From positions 1 through 57,663 of the forward strand of contig NZ_MOBK01000018.1 in assembly GCF_003732265.1 (NCBI RefSeq): a DNA stretch of 57,663 bases, read 5' to 3'. Position 1 is the stretch's first letter, and every line of letters begins with the position of its first letter. Source of the stretch: Pseudomonas brassicacearum (GTDB taxonomy: Bacteria > Pseudomonadota > Gammaproteobacteria > Pseudomonadales > Pseudomonadaceae). A program made the translations under genes and the position numbers. Below are positions 34,648-43,302 of the stretch, in pieces. The notes beneath the pieces were generated by a model. The model had not been told where the DNA came from and made no database searches. It saw nothing but the letters and a program-made list of their open reading frames with translations.

Positions 34648-34689
34648 TTGTATTGTTGCGTCTGACGCACTTATAACCTGTCGATAAGT
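34648..34689 (+). promoter_or_regulatory. Promoter with two dyads ahead of the MFS exporter operon
   Basis: A -35 TTGTAT (34648-34653) and -10 TATAAC (34672-34677) are 18 bases apart. Within the spacer is the perfect dyad TGCGTC-T-GACGCA (34657-34669). A second dyad, ACTTAT/ATAAGT with a 9-base gap (34669-34689), covers the -10 and start point. Both could bind the adjacent LysR protein or another regulator. Confidence 0.5.
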
Positions 34690-34752
34690 CAGTTTTCGTC
34701 AGCCTCCATGCTTTTTAAAATGCCCCGGTACTTAATCCCGGAGCAAGCAGCA

Positions 34753-36288
34753 ATGACTTCCCTCACGGTCACGGCACCCCTCGCCGCGACCCCACCAACC
34801 GCCGTCACGCCGCCGGTCTTCGGCCCGCGGATCATCATCGGTCTGGTGGGGGTGTTGCTGGCGGTGCTGGTGTCGGGCCTGAACGAGATGGTGACCAAAG
34901 TAGCCCTGGCGGATATTCGCGGCGCGTTGGCCATCGGTTACGACGAAGGCACCTGGCTGGTCGCCAGTTACACCGCGACCTCGGTGGCGGCCATGGCGTT
35001 TGCGCCGTGGTGTGCGGTGACGTTCTCGCTACGGCGATTCACCCTGTGCGCCATCAGCGTCTTCACGCTGTTGGGCCTGTTGTGTCCGTTCGCCCCGAAC
35101 TACGAAAGCCTGCTGATCCTGCGCACGTTGCAAGGCCTGGCCGGCGGTGCATTGCCGCCAATGCTGATGACCGTCGCACTGCGATTCTTGCCGGCCAATG
35201 TAAAACTCTATGGCCTGGCCGGTTATGCCCTGACCGCCACCTTCGGCCCGGGGCTCGGCACGCCACTGGCCGGGTTGTGGACCGAGTATGTCGGCTGGCA
35301 GTGGACGTTTTGGCAAATCATCGTGCCGTGTCTGCTGGCGCTGGGAGCGGTGGCCTATGGGTTGCCCCAGGACCCGCTGCGTCTGGAGCGCTTCAAGCAA
35401 TTCAACTGGCGCGGTCTGCTGCTGGGATTTCCGGCGATCTGCATGCTGGTGATCGGCATCTTGCAGGGCAATCGGCTGGACTGGTTCGAGTCGAGCCTGA
35501 TCTGTGGATTGCTCGGCGGTGGGCTGGTGTTGCTGGTGTTGTTTCTGATCAATGAATGGTCGCAACCGATACCGTTTTTCAAGATGCAGATGCTCGGCAT
35601 CCGCAACTTATCCTTCGCCTTGCTCACCTTGGCCGGGGTGCTGGTGGTGTTGCTGGCGGTGATCATCATTCCGTCCTCTTACCTCGCTCAGGTGCAGGGT
35701 TATCGCCCCGTACAGACCGCGCCGATCACGCTGTTGGCGGCGTTGCCACAGTTGATTGCGCTGCCGTTGGTGGCGGCGTTGTGCAACCTGCGATGGGTCG
35801 ATTGTCGCTGGGTGTTGGGCGCGGGTTTGAGCATGTTGGCGCTGTCGTGCATCGGTGGTTCGCAGCTGACGTCGGCGTGGATTCGCGACGATTTCTACGC
35901 GCTGCAACTGCTGCAGATCTTCGGTCAGCCCATGGCTGTCCTGCCGCTGTTGATGCTGGCGACCGGCAGCATCTCGCCGATGGAAGGGCCGTTCGCTTCA
36001 GCCTGGTTCAACACGGTGAAAGGCCTGTCAGCGGTGATTGCGACCGGCGTCATCGAGGCGTTGACCACCGCCAGGCTGCATTTTCACTCGACGATGCTGG
36101 TGGACAACCTCGGCAACTCGCCCCTGGCCGAACGCGACAGCGCGGGCCTCGCTCACCGCCTGCACGAGCAGGCCGTGGTGCTGACGTCTTCCGATCTTTA
36201 TCTGTGCATGGCGGGTGTCGCGCTGGCGTTGATCCTGCTGATTTTCTGGCTGCCGACGCGGATGTATCCACCGCGCGCGCCGACTTGA
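34753..36288 (+). CDS. MFS multidrug exporter, DHA2 (EmrB-like), 14 TM
   Basis: A 511-residue membrane protein with about 14 helices and the DHA2-type motif region ALADIRGALAIGYDEGTWLVASYTA in helix 1-2, RTLQGLAGGALPPML in helix 4 and LGTPLAGLWTEYVGW in helix 5. It should use proton motive force to expel drugs or acids through the adaptor and outer-membrane proteins encoded downstream. The ATG at 34753 is chosen because CGGAG lies 13 bases upstream and family proteins begin near here; an in-frame ATG at 34708 is the alternative. Confidence 0.9.
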   Translation: MTSLTVTAPLAATPPTAVTPPVFGPRIIIGLVGVLLAVLVSGLNEMVTKVALADIRGALAIGYDEGTWLVASYTATSVAAMAFAPWCAVTFSLRRFTLCAISVFTLLGLLCPFAPNYESLLILRTLQGLAGGALPPMLMTVALRFLPANVKLYGLAGYALTATFGPGLGTPLAGLWTEYVGWQWTFWQIIVPCLLALGAVAYGLPQDPLRLERFKQFNWRGLLLGFPAICMLVIGILQGNRLDWFESSLICGLLGGGLVLLVLFLINEWSQPIPFFKMQMLGIRNLSFALLTLAGVLVVLLAVIIIPSSYLAQVQGYRPVQTAPITLLAALPQLIALPLVAALCNLRWVDCRWVLGAGLSMLALSCIGGSQLTSAWIRDDFYALQLLQIFGQPMAVLPLLMLATGSISPMEGPFASAWFNTVKGLSAVIATGVIEALTTARLHFHSTMLVDNLGNSPLAERDSAGLAHRLHEQAVVLTSSDLYLCMAGVALALILLIFWLPTRMYPPRAPT

Positions 36289-36314
36289 ACGCTTCACTGA
36301 AACAGAAGGTTTTT

Positions 36315-37379
36315 ATGACGACTCAATCCAAGCAAAAAATAGCTGTCGGTGTCGCCGTAGTGGTGGTGGTCGGCGTGCTGATTTGTCTGCTGACGCCCGG
36401 CCTGTTCGGTCAGCGCACGCAGCAGAAAACCAATGACGCGTTCGTCTCGGCGGACTTCACCCTGGTGGTCCCGCGCGTGGCCGGGTTTATCAAGGAGGTG
36501 CTGGTGGAAGACAACCAGCAGGTTAAGGCCGGGCAGTTGCTGGCGTTGATCGACGATCGTGATCTACGCGCCGCGGCACAGGCGGCGGACGCTGAAACCC
36601 TGGTCGCCAGGGCGCAGTTGCAAAATGCCCGCGCGACCCTTGAACGCCAGGCGTCAGTGATCGCTCAAGCTCAAGCCTCGGTAGTCTCGGCCAAGGCTGA
36701 AATGGCTTTCGCCGAGCATGAGTTGAACCGCTACGACCACTTGGCCGGCGTCGGGGCCGGCACGGTGCAGAATGCTCAGCAGGCGCGTACGCGCATCGAT
36801 CAGGCCAATGCGCGGTTGGCCAACGCGATGGCGGTGCTGGCGGCGGAACGCAAGCAAGTGGACATTCTGACCGCCCAGCGCGATGCGGCGGAAGGTGGAC
36901 TGAAACGGGCGCATGCCGCGCTGGAAATCGCCAGCTATGAGTTGTCTTACACGCGCATCGTCGCGCCGCAGGACGGCATGGTCGGCGAACGCGCCGTGCG
37001 AGTCGGCGCCTATGTGACGCCGGGTAGCAAGATTCTGGCGGTGGTGCCGCTGGCACAGGCTTACGTGGTGGCCAATTTTCAAGAGACTCAACTGACCAAC
37101 GTTCAGCCTGGGCAGGTTGTGCAGGTGCGGGTTGATAGCCTCGGCGGTGAGGCGCTGAACGGTCGCGTCGAGAGCATCGCCCCGGCGACGGGCGTGACGT
37201 TTGCCTCGATCAAGCCGGACAACGCCACGGGCAATTTCACCAAGGTTGTGCAGCGGATTCCGGTGAAAATCGTCCTGGAACCTGGGCAGGCATTGGCTTC
37301 GCGGTTGCGCGTGGGGATGTCGGTGGAGGCGAGTATTGATACGGCGAGCGCGGTGTCGCATGAGGTGACTCAGCGATGA
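36315..37379 (+). CDS. HlyD-family membrane-fusion protein (EmrA-like)
   Basis: A 354-residue periplasmic adaptor with an N-terminal membrane anchor (IAVGVAVVVVVGVLICLLTPG), first lipoyl half (VAGFIKEVLVEDNQQVKAGQLLALIDD), coiled-coil hairpin (about 85-195) and second half (YTRIVAPQDGMVGERAVRVGAYVTPGSKILAVVPL). The ATG at 36315 has AGAAGG upstream; it starts 26 bases after the exporter gene. Its stop overlaps the next start in ATGA. It couples the MFS pump to the outer-membrane channel. Confidence 0.92.
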   Translation: MTTQSKQKIAVGVAVVVVVGVLICLLTPGLFGQRTQQKTNDAFVSADFTLVVPRVAGFIKEVLVEDNQQVKAGQLLALIDDRDLRAAAQAADAETLVARAQLQNARATLERQASVIAQAQASVVSAKAEMAFAEHELNRYDHLAGVGAGTVQNAQQARTRIDQANARLANAMAVLAAERKQVDILTAQRDAAEGGLKRAHAALEIASYELSYTRIVAPQDGMVGERAVRVGAYVTPGSKILAVVPLAQAYVVANFQETQLTNVQPGQVVQVRVDSLGGEALNGRVESIAPATGVTFASIKPDNATGNFTKVVQRIPVKIVLEPGQALASRLRVGMSVEASIDTASAVSHEVTQR

Positions 37380-38944
37380 AGATTTTTGTTGGCCGGGCGG
37401 ACGCCATCGCGAGCAGGCTCGCTTCCACAGGAGATCTCCTTTTGTGCGCAGATCCCATGTGGGAGCGAGCCTGCTCGCGAAGAGGCCGGTGGCCTCAACT
37501 CACCTTTTGCACCTTGCTGATCATGAGCCTGTCAGCCTGCACCGTCGGCCCCGACTTCCAGAAGCCTCAAGCCCGACAAATCACCGAATGGTCAAAACCC
37601 ACCAAACCCGCCGCCAGTGAAGCGGTCACTGCCGACATGAACGAACGCTGGTGGGAGGTCTTCAACGACCCGAAACTGTCCGCCCTGACCCGACGCGCCC
37701 TGACCGACAACCTCGACCTGAAACTCGCCAGCAGCCGCTTGCAGCAAAGCCGCGCCGCACGCCAGGTGATCACCGCCAACCGTTACCCCAACACGGCCGC
37801 GACAGGCAGCTATGGACGCAAGCGCAACAGCGGCGAAGGCTTGAACGATCCCTCGGGACACAACGGTGACTCGGCATTCAACCTGTGGGATGCCGGTTTC
37901 TCCGCGTCCTGGGAGCTGGATTTCTGGGGCCGCGTGCGCCGCGAAACCGAAGCCGCCGACGCCACGCTGGAAGTCGCGGAAAACGATCGTCGCGGTGTGC
38001 TGCTGTCGGTGCTCGCGGAAACCGCTCAGGACTACATTCAGCTGCGCGGCGTGCAAAGTACTCGGGCTGTTACCGAGCAGAACCTCGATGTCGCCCGCCA
38101 CAGTTTGAAACTCTCGCAACTGCGTCTGGCCGACGGCGTTGCCACCGACCTGGACGTCGCCGAGGCTGCCGCCCAAGTCGCCGCCATCGAATCGCGCCTG
38201 CCCGCGCTGGAGCAGCGTCAGTCGCAACTGATCAACGCGTTGAGCCTGCTGATGGGCGAGCCGCCGCAAGCGCTCTACGCCGAGTTATCCACAGACGCGC
38301 CCGTGCCGCAAACCCCGCGTCAGGTCGCGATCGGCTTGCCGTCGCAGCTGGCTGAACGCCGTCCGGATATTCGCCAGGCTGAAGCGCAACTGCACGCTGC
38401 CACCGCGAACATCGGCGTGGCCAAGGGTGATTTCTATCCACGGATTACCTTGTCGGGCAACCTGGGTTCGCAAGCCATGCAGCTCAGCGATTTTGGTTCG
38501 TGGGGCTCGCGTTCATTCGGCATCGGCCCGCAATTCAGCCTGCCGCTGTTTGACGGCGGTCGCCTGCGCGGCGTGCTGAACCTGCGCGAAGCCCAGCAAC
38601 AGGAAGCGGCCATCGCCTACCAGCAAACCGTGCTGCGCGCCTGGCATGAAATCGACGATCAACTGACCGCCTACAACGCCAGCCAACTGCGCCGCGACAG
38701 CCTCGCCGAAGCCGTGCGCCAAAACCAGATCGCCCTGCGCACTGCGCAGCAGCAATACACAGAAGGCGTGGTGGACTTCGTTAATGTGCTGACGGTGCAA
38801 GGTGCATTGCTGGCGACTCAGGAGCAGTTTGTGGAGAGTTCGACCGGGGTTTCGCTGGCGATGGTCGGGTTGTACAAGGCGTTGGGCGGGGGATGGGAGT
38901 CGATGTATCCAGTGGCGAATGTCGTTACCAATAACCCGGTTTGA
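37376..38944 (+). CDS. Outer-membrane efflux lipoprotein (NodT/OprM family) with REP-encoded N-terminus
   Basis: A 522-residue open frame for a TolC-fold channel lipoprotein: lipobox LSAC just before TVGPDFQKP, two repeated halves, AERRPDIRQAEAQLHAA and the closing tyrosine/aspartate region. The start ATG (37376) overlaps the HlyD stop and has AGGTGA seven bases upstream. Codons 10-37 are made of a REP doublet read through in frame, inserted between MKIFVGR and the lipoprotein signal RWPQLTFCTLLIMSLSAC. The export signal therefore has an unusually long n-region, unless translation restarts at the ATG inside the REP (37457). Function may be weakened. The 3' end overlaps the convergent NYN gene by 20 bases. 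Confidence 0.88.
   Translation: MKIFVGRADAIASRLASTGDLLLCADPMWERACSRRGRWPQLTFCTLLIMSLSACTVGPDFQKPQARQITEWSKPTKPAASEAVTADMNERWWEVFNDPKLSALTRRALTDNLDLKLASSRLQQSRAARQVITANRYPNTAATGSYGRKRNSGEGLNDPSGHNGDSAFNLWDAGFSASWELDFWGRVRRETEAADATLEVAENDRRGVLLSVLAETAQDYIQLRGVQSTRAVTEQNLDVARHSLKLSQLRLADGVATDLDVAEAAAQVAAIESRLPALEQRQSQLINALSLLMGEPPQALYAELSTDAPVPQTPRQVAIGLPSQLAERRPDIRQAEAQLHAATANIGVAKGDFYPRITLSGNLGSQAMQLSDFGSWGSRSFGIGPQFSLPLFDGGRLRGVLNLREAQQQEAAIAYQQTVLRAWHEIDDQLTAYNASQLRRDSLAEAVRQNQIALRTAQQQYTEGVVDFVNVLTVQGALLATQEQFVESSTGVSLAMVGLYKALGGGWESMYPVANVVTNNPV
37403..37486. repeat. REP doublet inside the efflux lipoprotein gene
   Basis: Inverted copies GCCATCGCGAGCAGGCTCGC and GGGAGCGAGCCTGCTCGCG lie within the coding frame of the outer-membrane gene. 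All other doublets of the window are intergenic. Confidence 0.85.
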
Positions 38945-39614
38945 TGGCGGGCGCCTTGTGCGTTGGTACCCGGTTTGCAAATTGATGTGTCTGCAGCTCT
39001 TCTGCGGTGACGACTCGTCGCATCCAGTGAGACTGTTCCTTTAAGGAGCCGGGCGGAGAGCGTTTAAATCCAGTTCTGTAGGGAAGGACAACGCCGACGG
39101 TTATGTGAGGAAAATCCTCTCTGATGGCTCTTAGTGCAGGAGCCATGTCTGTATCCCCAGAAACAAGAACGAGTTGTTGAATGCACTCAGCATGTTTGTC
39201 TTTCGTTTCTCTTGCAGCGGTGCGGTACATGCTTATCGCGATATGAACGTCAGTTTCTTTCTCTTCGAGTTTCCAGATGGCAACTTTGTCTTGGCGAGAC
39301 GCACCGGTTTTTTTGTCGACAAAACGCGGTGCTCTTGCGGGCTCAAGTTGATGGCGACCATAGTGAACGGCAACATTGTTGGCCTTAAGCGCTCGGACGT
39401 AAGTGTCTTGGGCTTCCTTGGAAATTCTACCTCGGGTGGCAAGCTCCGGTTTGACAGAGGACGTGAAGTAGTCGATTGAGACAAGCGTGCTTTGAGGGTT
39501 TTCAATGTAGGCGATATGGGCCAATAACGTGGGCAGATTCAGCCATTTGTAGGGTGTTCCTGCAAGCAACCCGTAGACCACGTTGTAGCCATCGACGAAG
39601 AACGCGGTACGCAC
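38925..39614 (-). CDS. NYN-domain (PIN-like) putative RNase
   Basis: A 229-residue protein with the NYN fold of PIN-like nucleases. Acidic metal-binding residues appear in the expected order: D8 in FFVDGYNVVY, D in KETDVHIAISMYR, and two in LVSGDTDMAPALR. Such proteins bind or cut RNA, but some relatives are annotated as pyridine-compound hydroxylases and no substrate can be read here. Translation starts at GTG 39614 with GAGG upstream. It is a single-gene unit, preceded on its strand by a structured element and a perfect terminator that transcripts must pass. Its lower GC and isolation suggest it is accessory. Confidence 0.8.
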   Translation of the reverse strand: MRTAFFVDGYNVVYGLLAGTPYKWLNLPTLLAHIAYIENPQSTLVSIDYFTSSVKPELATRGRISKEAQDTYVRALKANNVAVHYGRHQLEPARAPRFVDKKTGASRQDKVAIWKLEEKETDVHIAISMYRTAARETKDKHAECIQQLVLVSGDTDMAPALRAIREDFPHITVGVVLPYRTGFKRSPPGSLKEQSHWMRRVVTAEELQTHQFANRVPTHKAPAIKPGYW

Positions 39615-39634
39615 AAATTCAATCCTCAGAAACG

Positions 39635-39714
39635 AAAAAACCGGCCTAAGCCGGTTTTTTCACCCCAACTGCCAGAGAACTGAATCTCTGCGTACGGGGT
39701 TGAGTGGTGGGGTG
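39635..39714 (-). terminator. Structured leader plus terminator just upstream of the NYN gene (candidate attenuator)
   Basis: On the minus strand, stem CACCCCA/TGGGGTG (39708-39714 with 39661-39667) encloses hairpin CAGAGA/TCTCTG (39673-39690). Directly after it is AAAAAACCGGC-TTAG-GCCGGTTTTTT (39635-39660), a perfect intrinsic terminator. The NYN start codon is only 21 bases further on, leaving no room for a promoter between. This is the layout of an attenuator, or of a small RNA upstream of the gene. Confidence 0.55.
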
Positions 39715-40215
39715 ATCCTAAATTGAGTGCGTCATGCACGTCAACCCTTGACTGACCAAGGTCCACTCGACTGAACGATGTCCAGTGCCGGCCGACTAGT
39801 TTTGTGCATTTACAGGGATGAAGGTCAATGCATTCCTGGCATCAGTTATGAGTGATTGTTGCTGGGGGATGGAGGAAATGTCGGTGTGGCAAGGGGTATA
39901 TGAAGTGTCTATCGCCCACTTCAGTTTGTTTTGAATGAAGGTTCCCACTGCCATGTGGGATTCCTTACCGTTTATTCATTCGGTAGGGGATCAATCGATC
40001 ACTTTGAAAAAATTGTCTTTTTGATACAACGCATTTCCATCCACTAACCGATTTGCACTTGACGCGCACTTTCGCAGTCGATGCCCTGCTCATCCATCTG
40101 AGAGTTACGGTCGCCGAAGGGGCACTGGTCGCAAAGCCATCATCGACGACGAACCTGTGCCGCCTTAAAGTGATCCATAGGCTTCGTGATGTCGGGCCGG
40201 TTGCAGGGGGAGGCA
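39715..40215. other. About 500-bp intergenic region without a recognised gene
   Basis: Base composition is lower in GC than in neighbouring genes and no frame shows convincing coding. A purine-rich stretch (GGGGGATGGAGGAAATG) lies near 39867-39882, and a run ATCACTTTGAAAAAATTG near 39998. The promoter of the glycosyltransferase gene should be in the downstream half. Nothing more can be assigned. Confidence 0.4.
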
Positions 40216-41787
40216 ATGGAAGCGCGCAGAGAAACTTCGCTTGGCGGTACCCAGGATCCGCACGCGGTGCCTGGCGGCTGGGCGGTGGTACAGCGTTGGT
40301 TGCGGTGGGCGCAGGAACACCGGCTGTTGGCGATTCTGGCGTTGGCTGCCCTGGTGCGTTTCTACGACCTGACGGCGGCGGCGATTTGGGGCGACGAAGG
40401 GTCGAGCCTGCTGATGAGCCAATACTCATTGGCTGAAATATGGGTACATGCTGCCCATGACGTGCACCCGCCGCTGTATTTCATGCTGCTGCATGGCTGG
40501 ATCGAAGTGTTCGGCGACGGCATTTTTTCGATTCGCTGCCTCAGCGCTCTGCCCGGGATCGTCACGGTATGGCTCGGCGTCTGGTTGATGGACTTGATCG
40601 CCACCCGGCGTGCTGCGTTACTGGCCGGTTTTCTCCTGGCGCTGCTGCCGACGGCGGTGCGTTATAGCCAGGAAGTACGGATGTACTCGCTGCTGGGCCT
40701 GTGGCTGATCGGCGCGACGATTGCGCTGGTCTACTGGATCAGGCATCCCCGGCGTACACGCTATCTGGTGGTGTATGTGCTGTTGATGAGCGCGGCGTTC
40801 TACACCCACTACTTCACCGCCCTGTGCGTGTTGTGCCACTGGCTGTACCTGGGCGTGATTCGCGTACTGCCAGAGTATCGCTTGCGCACTATTCAACGCC
40901 CCGGCTGGTGGCTGGCGAACGTGGCAATCGTGCTGATCTACCTGCCGTGGGTACCCAACCTGATCGATCTGATCCAGCACATGGATCTGCTCAAAGCCAA
41001 CGGCGATGTGGGGTGGGAGTTGCCGGTCACATTCGGCTCGCTGCCGTCGATGATCTGGTCGTTGCTGACCCAGGATGATGGCGAAAACCTGCCGACGCTG
41101 GTTTTTATCGCGCTGCCGCTGGCGTTGCTGGCGATTGCAGGCGTGGCGCTGGCGCGGGACCGCAGCGTCATTCGCGGCAGTATCCTGCTGGTGATCTACA
41201 CGGCGTTGCCGATGCTATTGGTATTCGGCGTATCGTTTATCTCGCCAGTGTTCATCGAGCGTTACCTGACGGCCTACGCACTGGGGTTGCCGATGATTGT
41301 CGCGCTGGCCATTGATCGCTTGTATTCAGGGTTTCGAGTGCTGGCGCTGGCGGTGCTGGTGCTGTTTGTCGGCGTCGAACTGGTCGGCTTGAAGAACAAC
41401 GCCACGGTCGATACCCACGATCAGATCAATGTGATGGTCGATTACGTTAACCAGCACTTCGTTGCCGGTGACCAGATCGTCACCAGCGATATGCTCTGGT
41501 ACCTCGCCTACGTTTATTACAACCGCACCGACGCCAAACCGTTGCTGTACACCCCGCCGCTGGCCAATGGCGGGTCGAGCCGGCCAAACGCCTATGGCTT
41601 TGGCACGCTGGTCACCCAGGACATTTATCTGGACCGCCTCGACAGCCTGCCCAAAGGCACTGGCCGCGTGTGGCTGATTGGCACCGTCGGTGTGCCGGAC
41701 GAGTTCGCGCCGCTGCCCGTGGGCTGGAAGAACGCCGCCATAACGCAGGCGGGCGGGGCTAATGCGCGCTTGTTTGTGCTGCGTTGA
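40216..41787 (+). CDS. GT39-like (PMT/ArnT-type) membrane glycosyltransferase
   Basis: A 523-residue membrane protein with about 11-12 helices. The first periplasmic loop has the catalytic-type acidic motif IWGDEGSSLL followed by HPPLYFMLLHGW, both typical of glycosyltransferase family 39 and DPM/undecaprenyl-sugar dependent enzymes. RYSQEVRMYSLLGL and FIERYLTAYALGL are further family-like segments. It should transfer a sugar from a lipid carrier on the periplasmic side; acceptor unknown. The ATG at 40216 follows GGGGGAGG; upstream GTG 40186 and ATG 40189 are alternatives. It stands alone, with the SPFH/NfeD pair convergent to it. Confidence 0.85.
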   Translation: MEARRETSLGGTQDPHAVPGGWAVVQRWLRWAQEHRLLAILALAALVRFYDLTAAAIWGDEGSSLLMSQYSLAEIWVHAAHDVHPPLYFMLLHGWIEVFGDGIFSIRCLSALPGIVTVWLGVWLMDLIATRRAALLAGFLLALLPTAVRYSQEVRMYSLLGLWLIGATIALVYWIRHPRRTRYLVVYVLLMSAAFYTHYFTALCVLCHWLYLGVIRVLPEYRLRTIQRPGWWLANVAIVLIYLPWVPNLIDLIQHMDLLKANGDVGWELPVTFGSLPSMIWSLLTQDDGENLPTLVFIALPLALLAIAGVALARDRSVIRGSILLVIYTALPMLLVFGVSFISPVFIERYLTAYALGLPMIVALAIDRLYSGFRVLALAVLVLFVGVELVGLKNNATVDTHDQINVMVDYVNQHFVAGDQIVTSDMLWYLAYVYYNRTDAKPLLYTPPLANGGSSRPNAYGFGTLVTQDIYLDRLDSLPKGTGRVWLIGTVGVPDEFAPLPVGWKNAAITQAGGANARLFVLR

Positions 41788-41809
41788 AAGCCTTGGTATC
41801 GCCTCTGCC

Positions 41810-42568
41810 TTACGGCTTCGACGACAAATCCGCCATGCCCTTGAGCAGTTCAATCGGTAGCGGGAAGACAATGGTTGAGCTCTTGTCCCCGGCAATCGAG
41901 CTCAGCGTCTGCATGTAACGCAACTGCATGGCCCCGGGCTGACGGCCGAGCATTTCGGCGGCCTGCATGAGTTTTTCCGAGGCCTGCAATTCACCTTCGG
42001 CGTGGATCACCTTGGCCCGGCGTTCCCGTTCGGCTTCTGCCTGCTTGGCAATGGCGCGGACCATCGACTCATTGAGGTCCACATGTTTGATCTCGACGTT
42101 GGCAACCTTGATGCCCCAGGCGTCGGTCTGGGCGTCGAGCACTTGCTGGATATCGATGTTCAGCCGTTCGCGCTCGGCCAGCAGTTCATCGAGCTCATGT
42201 TTACCCAGCACCGCTCGCAGAGTGGTCTGGGCCAATTGGCTGGTGGCCGCGAGAAAGTCTTCGACCTGGATAATCGCCTTCTGTGGATCGAGCACGCGGA
42301 AATACAGCACCGCATTGACCTTGACCGAGACGTTGTCGCGGGTGATGACGTCTTGCGGGGGAACGTCGAGGACGATGGTTCGCAGGTCGACACGGACCAT
42401 TTGCTGGACCACCGGGATCAACAGGATCAAGCCGGGGCCCTTGACCTGCCAGAAGCGTCCGAGCTGGAACACCACGCCGCGCTCGTATTCGCGCAGGATG
42501 CGGAAGGTCGACCCCGCCAGTGCAATCAGCAGTAGCAGCAGCGCGGCAAAACCTACTTGCAGGCCCAT
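41810..42568 (-). CDS. SPFH-domain protein, slipin/stomatin type
   Basis: A 252-residue protein with an N-terminal membrane segment (VGFAALLLLLIALAGS), the SPFH domain (ILREYERGVVFQLGRFWQVKGPGLILLIP through VNAVLYFRVLDP) and a C-terminal helix of alternating charge (AIAKQAEAERERRAKVIHAEGE). Slipins form rings in membrane microdomains and pair with NfeD proteins. Here the nfeD gene lies immediately upstream with a 2-base gap, the typical operon. Its role in pseudomonads is probably membrane quality control. Confidence 0.92.
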   Translation of the reverse strand: MGLQVGFAALLLLLIALAGSTFRILREYERGVVFQLGRFWQVKGPGLILLIPVVQQMVRVDLRTIVLDVPPQDVITRDNVSVKVNAVLYFRVLDPQKAIIQVEDFLAATSQLAQTTLRAVLGKHELDELLAERERLNIDIQQVLDAQTDAWGIKVANVEIKHVDLNESMVRAIAKQAEAERERRAKVIHAEGELQASEKLMQAAEMLGRQPGAMQLRYMQTLSSIAGDKSSTIVFPLPIELLKGMADLSSKP

Positions 42569-42570
42569 GT

Positions 42571-43104
42571 TTATTCTCCCACCGGCGCCGCGTCAGCCGC
42601 GGCCACTTGCAACAGTAATCCTTGTCGCGCCACCACCCGGACGTGTTGCCCCGGCTGCAGCGGTGTCGAGCTTGAAACCTGCCAGCGCTCCCCTTGCAGA
42701 TGCACCCAGCCGTTGCAGGCATTGTCGGGCAGCAACGACAGGACCGGCGTCACGCTGCCCAGCAGTCCGGCATCACCACTGACGTTGCGCCGGGGTCGGG
42801 TTTTCAGGGCGCGGATCAGCAGGAAAATCAGCAGCAGGGCGCTCACCAGTCCCAGGCCGATCATCAAGGGAACAGGCATTTCGGTATTGGTCAGAATCAC
42901 CGCGCCGATCACGAACATCACAATGCCGCCCAAACCGATCACGCCGTAATTGGGCAACGCGGCCTCGGCGATCAGAAAGGCGATGCCGAAAGTGATCAAC
43001 CAGATCCCGACGGGATTTGGCATCAGCAGCACAACGGTGTCGGCGGCGAACACCGAGCCGCTCAACACCAACAGCAGTGCAACGGCACAGCAACGAATAT
43101 TCAC
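42571..43104 (-). CDS. NfeD-family membrane protein (short form)
   Basis: A 177-residue short NfeD without the serine protease domain. It has a signal-like N-terminus (CCAVALLLVLSGSVFAAD), three to four membrane helices including PVGIWLITFGIAFLIAEAAL and FVIGAVIL, then a C-terminal OB-fold domain (GWVHLQGERWQVSSSTPLQPGQHVRVVARQG). GTG 43104 is chosen because GGAGG sits six bases before it; a start seven codons upstream is possible. It is the partner of the downstream slipin. Confidence 0.88.
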   Translation of the reverse strand: MNIRCCAVALLLVLSGSVFAADTVVLLMPNPVGIWLITFGIAFLIAEAALPNYGVIGLGGIVMFVIGAVILTNTEMPVPLMIGLGLVSALLLIFLLIRALKTRPRRNVSGDAGLLGSVTPVLSLLPDNACNGWVHLQGERWQVSSSTPLQPGQHVRVVARQGLLLQVAAADAAPVGE

Positions 43105-43302
43105 GTGACCCTCCGCGAGAGTCATCAGGTGGCTCTGTATACAGTTTAGTTGAGCCTGGGCATCTCTGAATTCTGCTCACTTTACGATGGCGTCCGATGG
43201 GCGGATTTCCCGCCGGCATGCACCATCAGGCCTAGACTTTCAGTACGAAGAAAAGCGTCAACCATCGTCCGCTCGTCACTGTTGCGGACACCGAGGTGCA
43301 TC

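Noticed and set aside
35556..36314. Upstream extension of the HlyD frame
   Set aside because: It runs across the MFS gene in a different frame. The adaptor begins at 36315 with a ribosome-binding site and a membrane anchor.
39867..39882. GGA-rich segment as a possible RsmX/Y/Z-type small RNA
   Set aside because: Only a few GGA motifs, no hairpin presentation and no terminator nearby.
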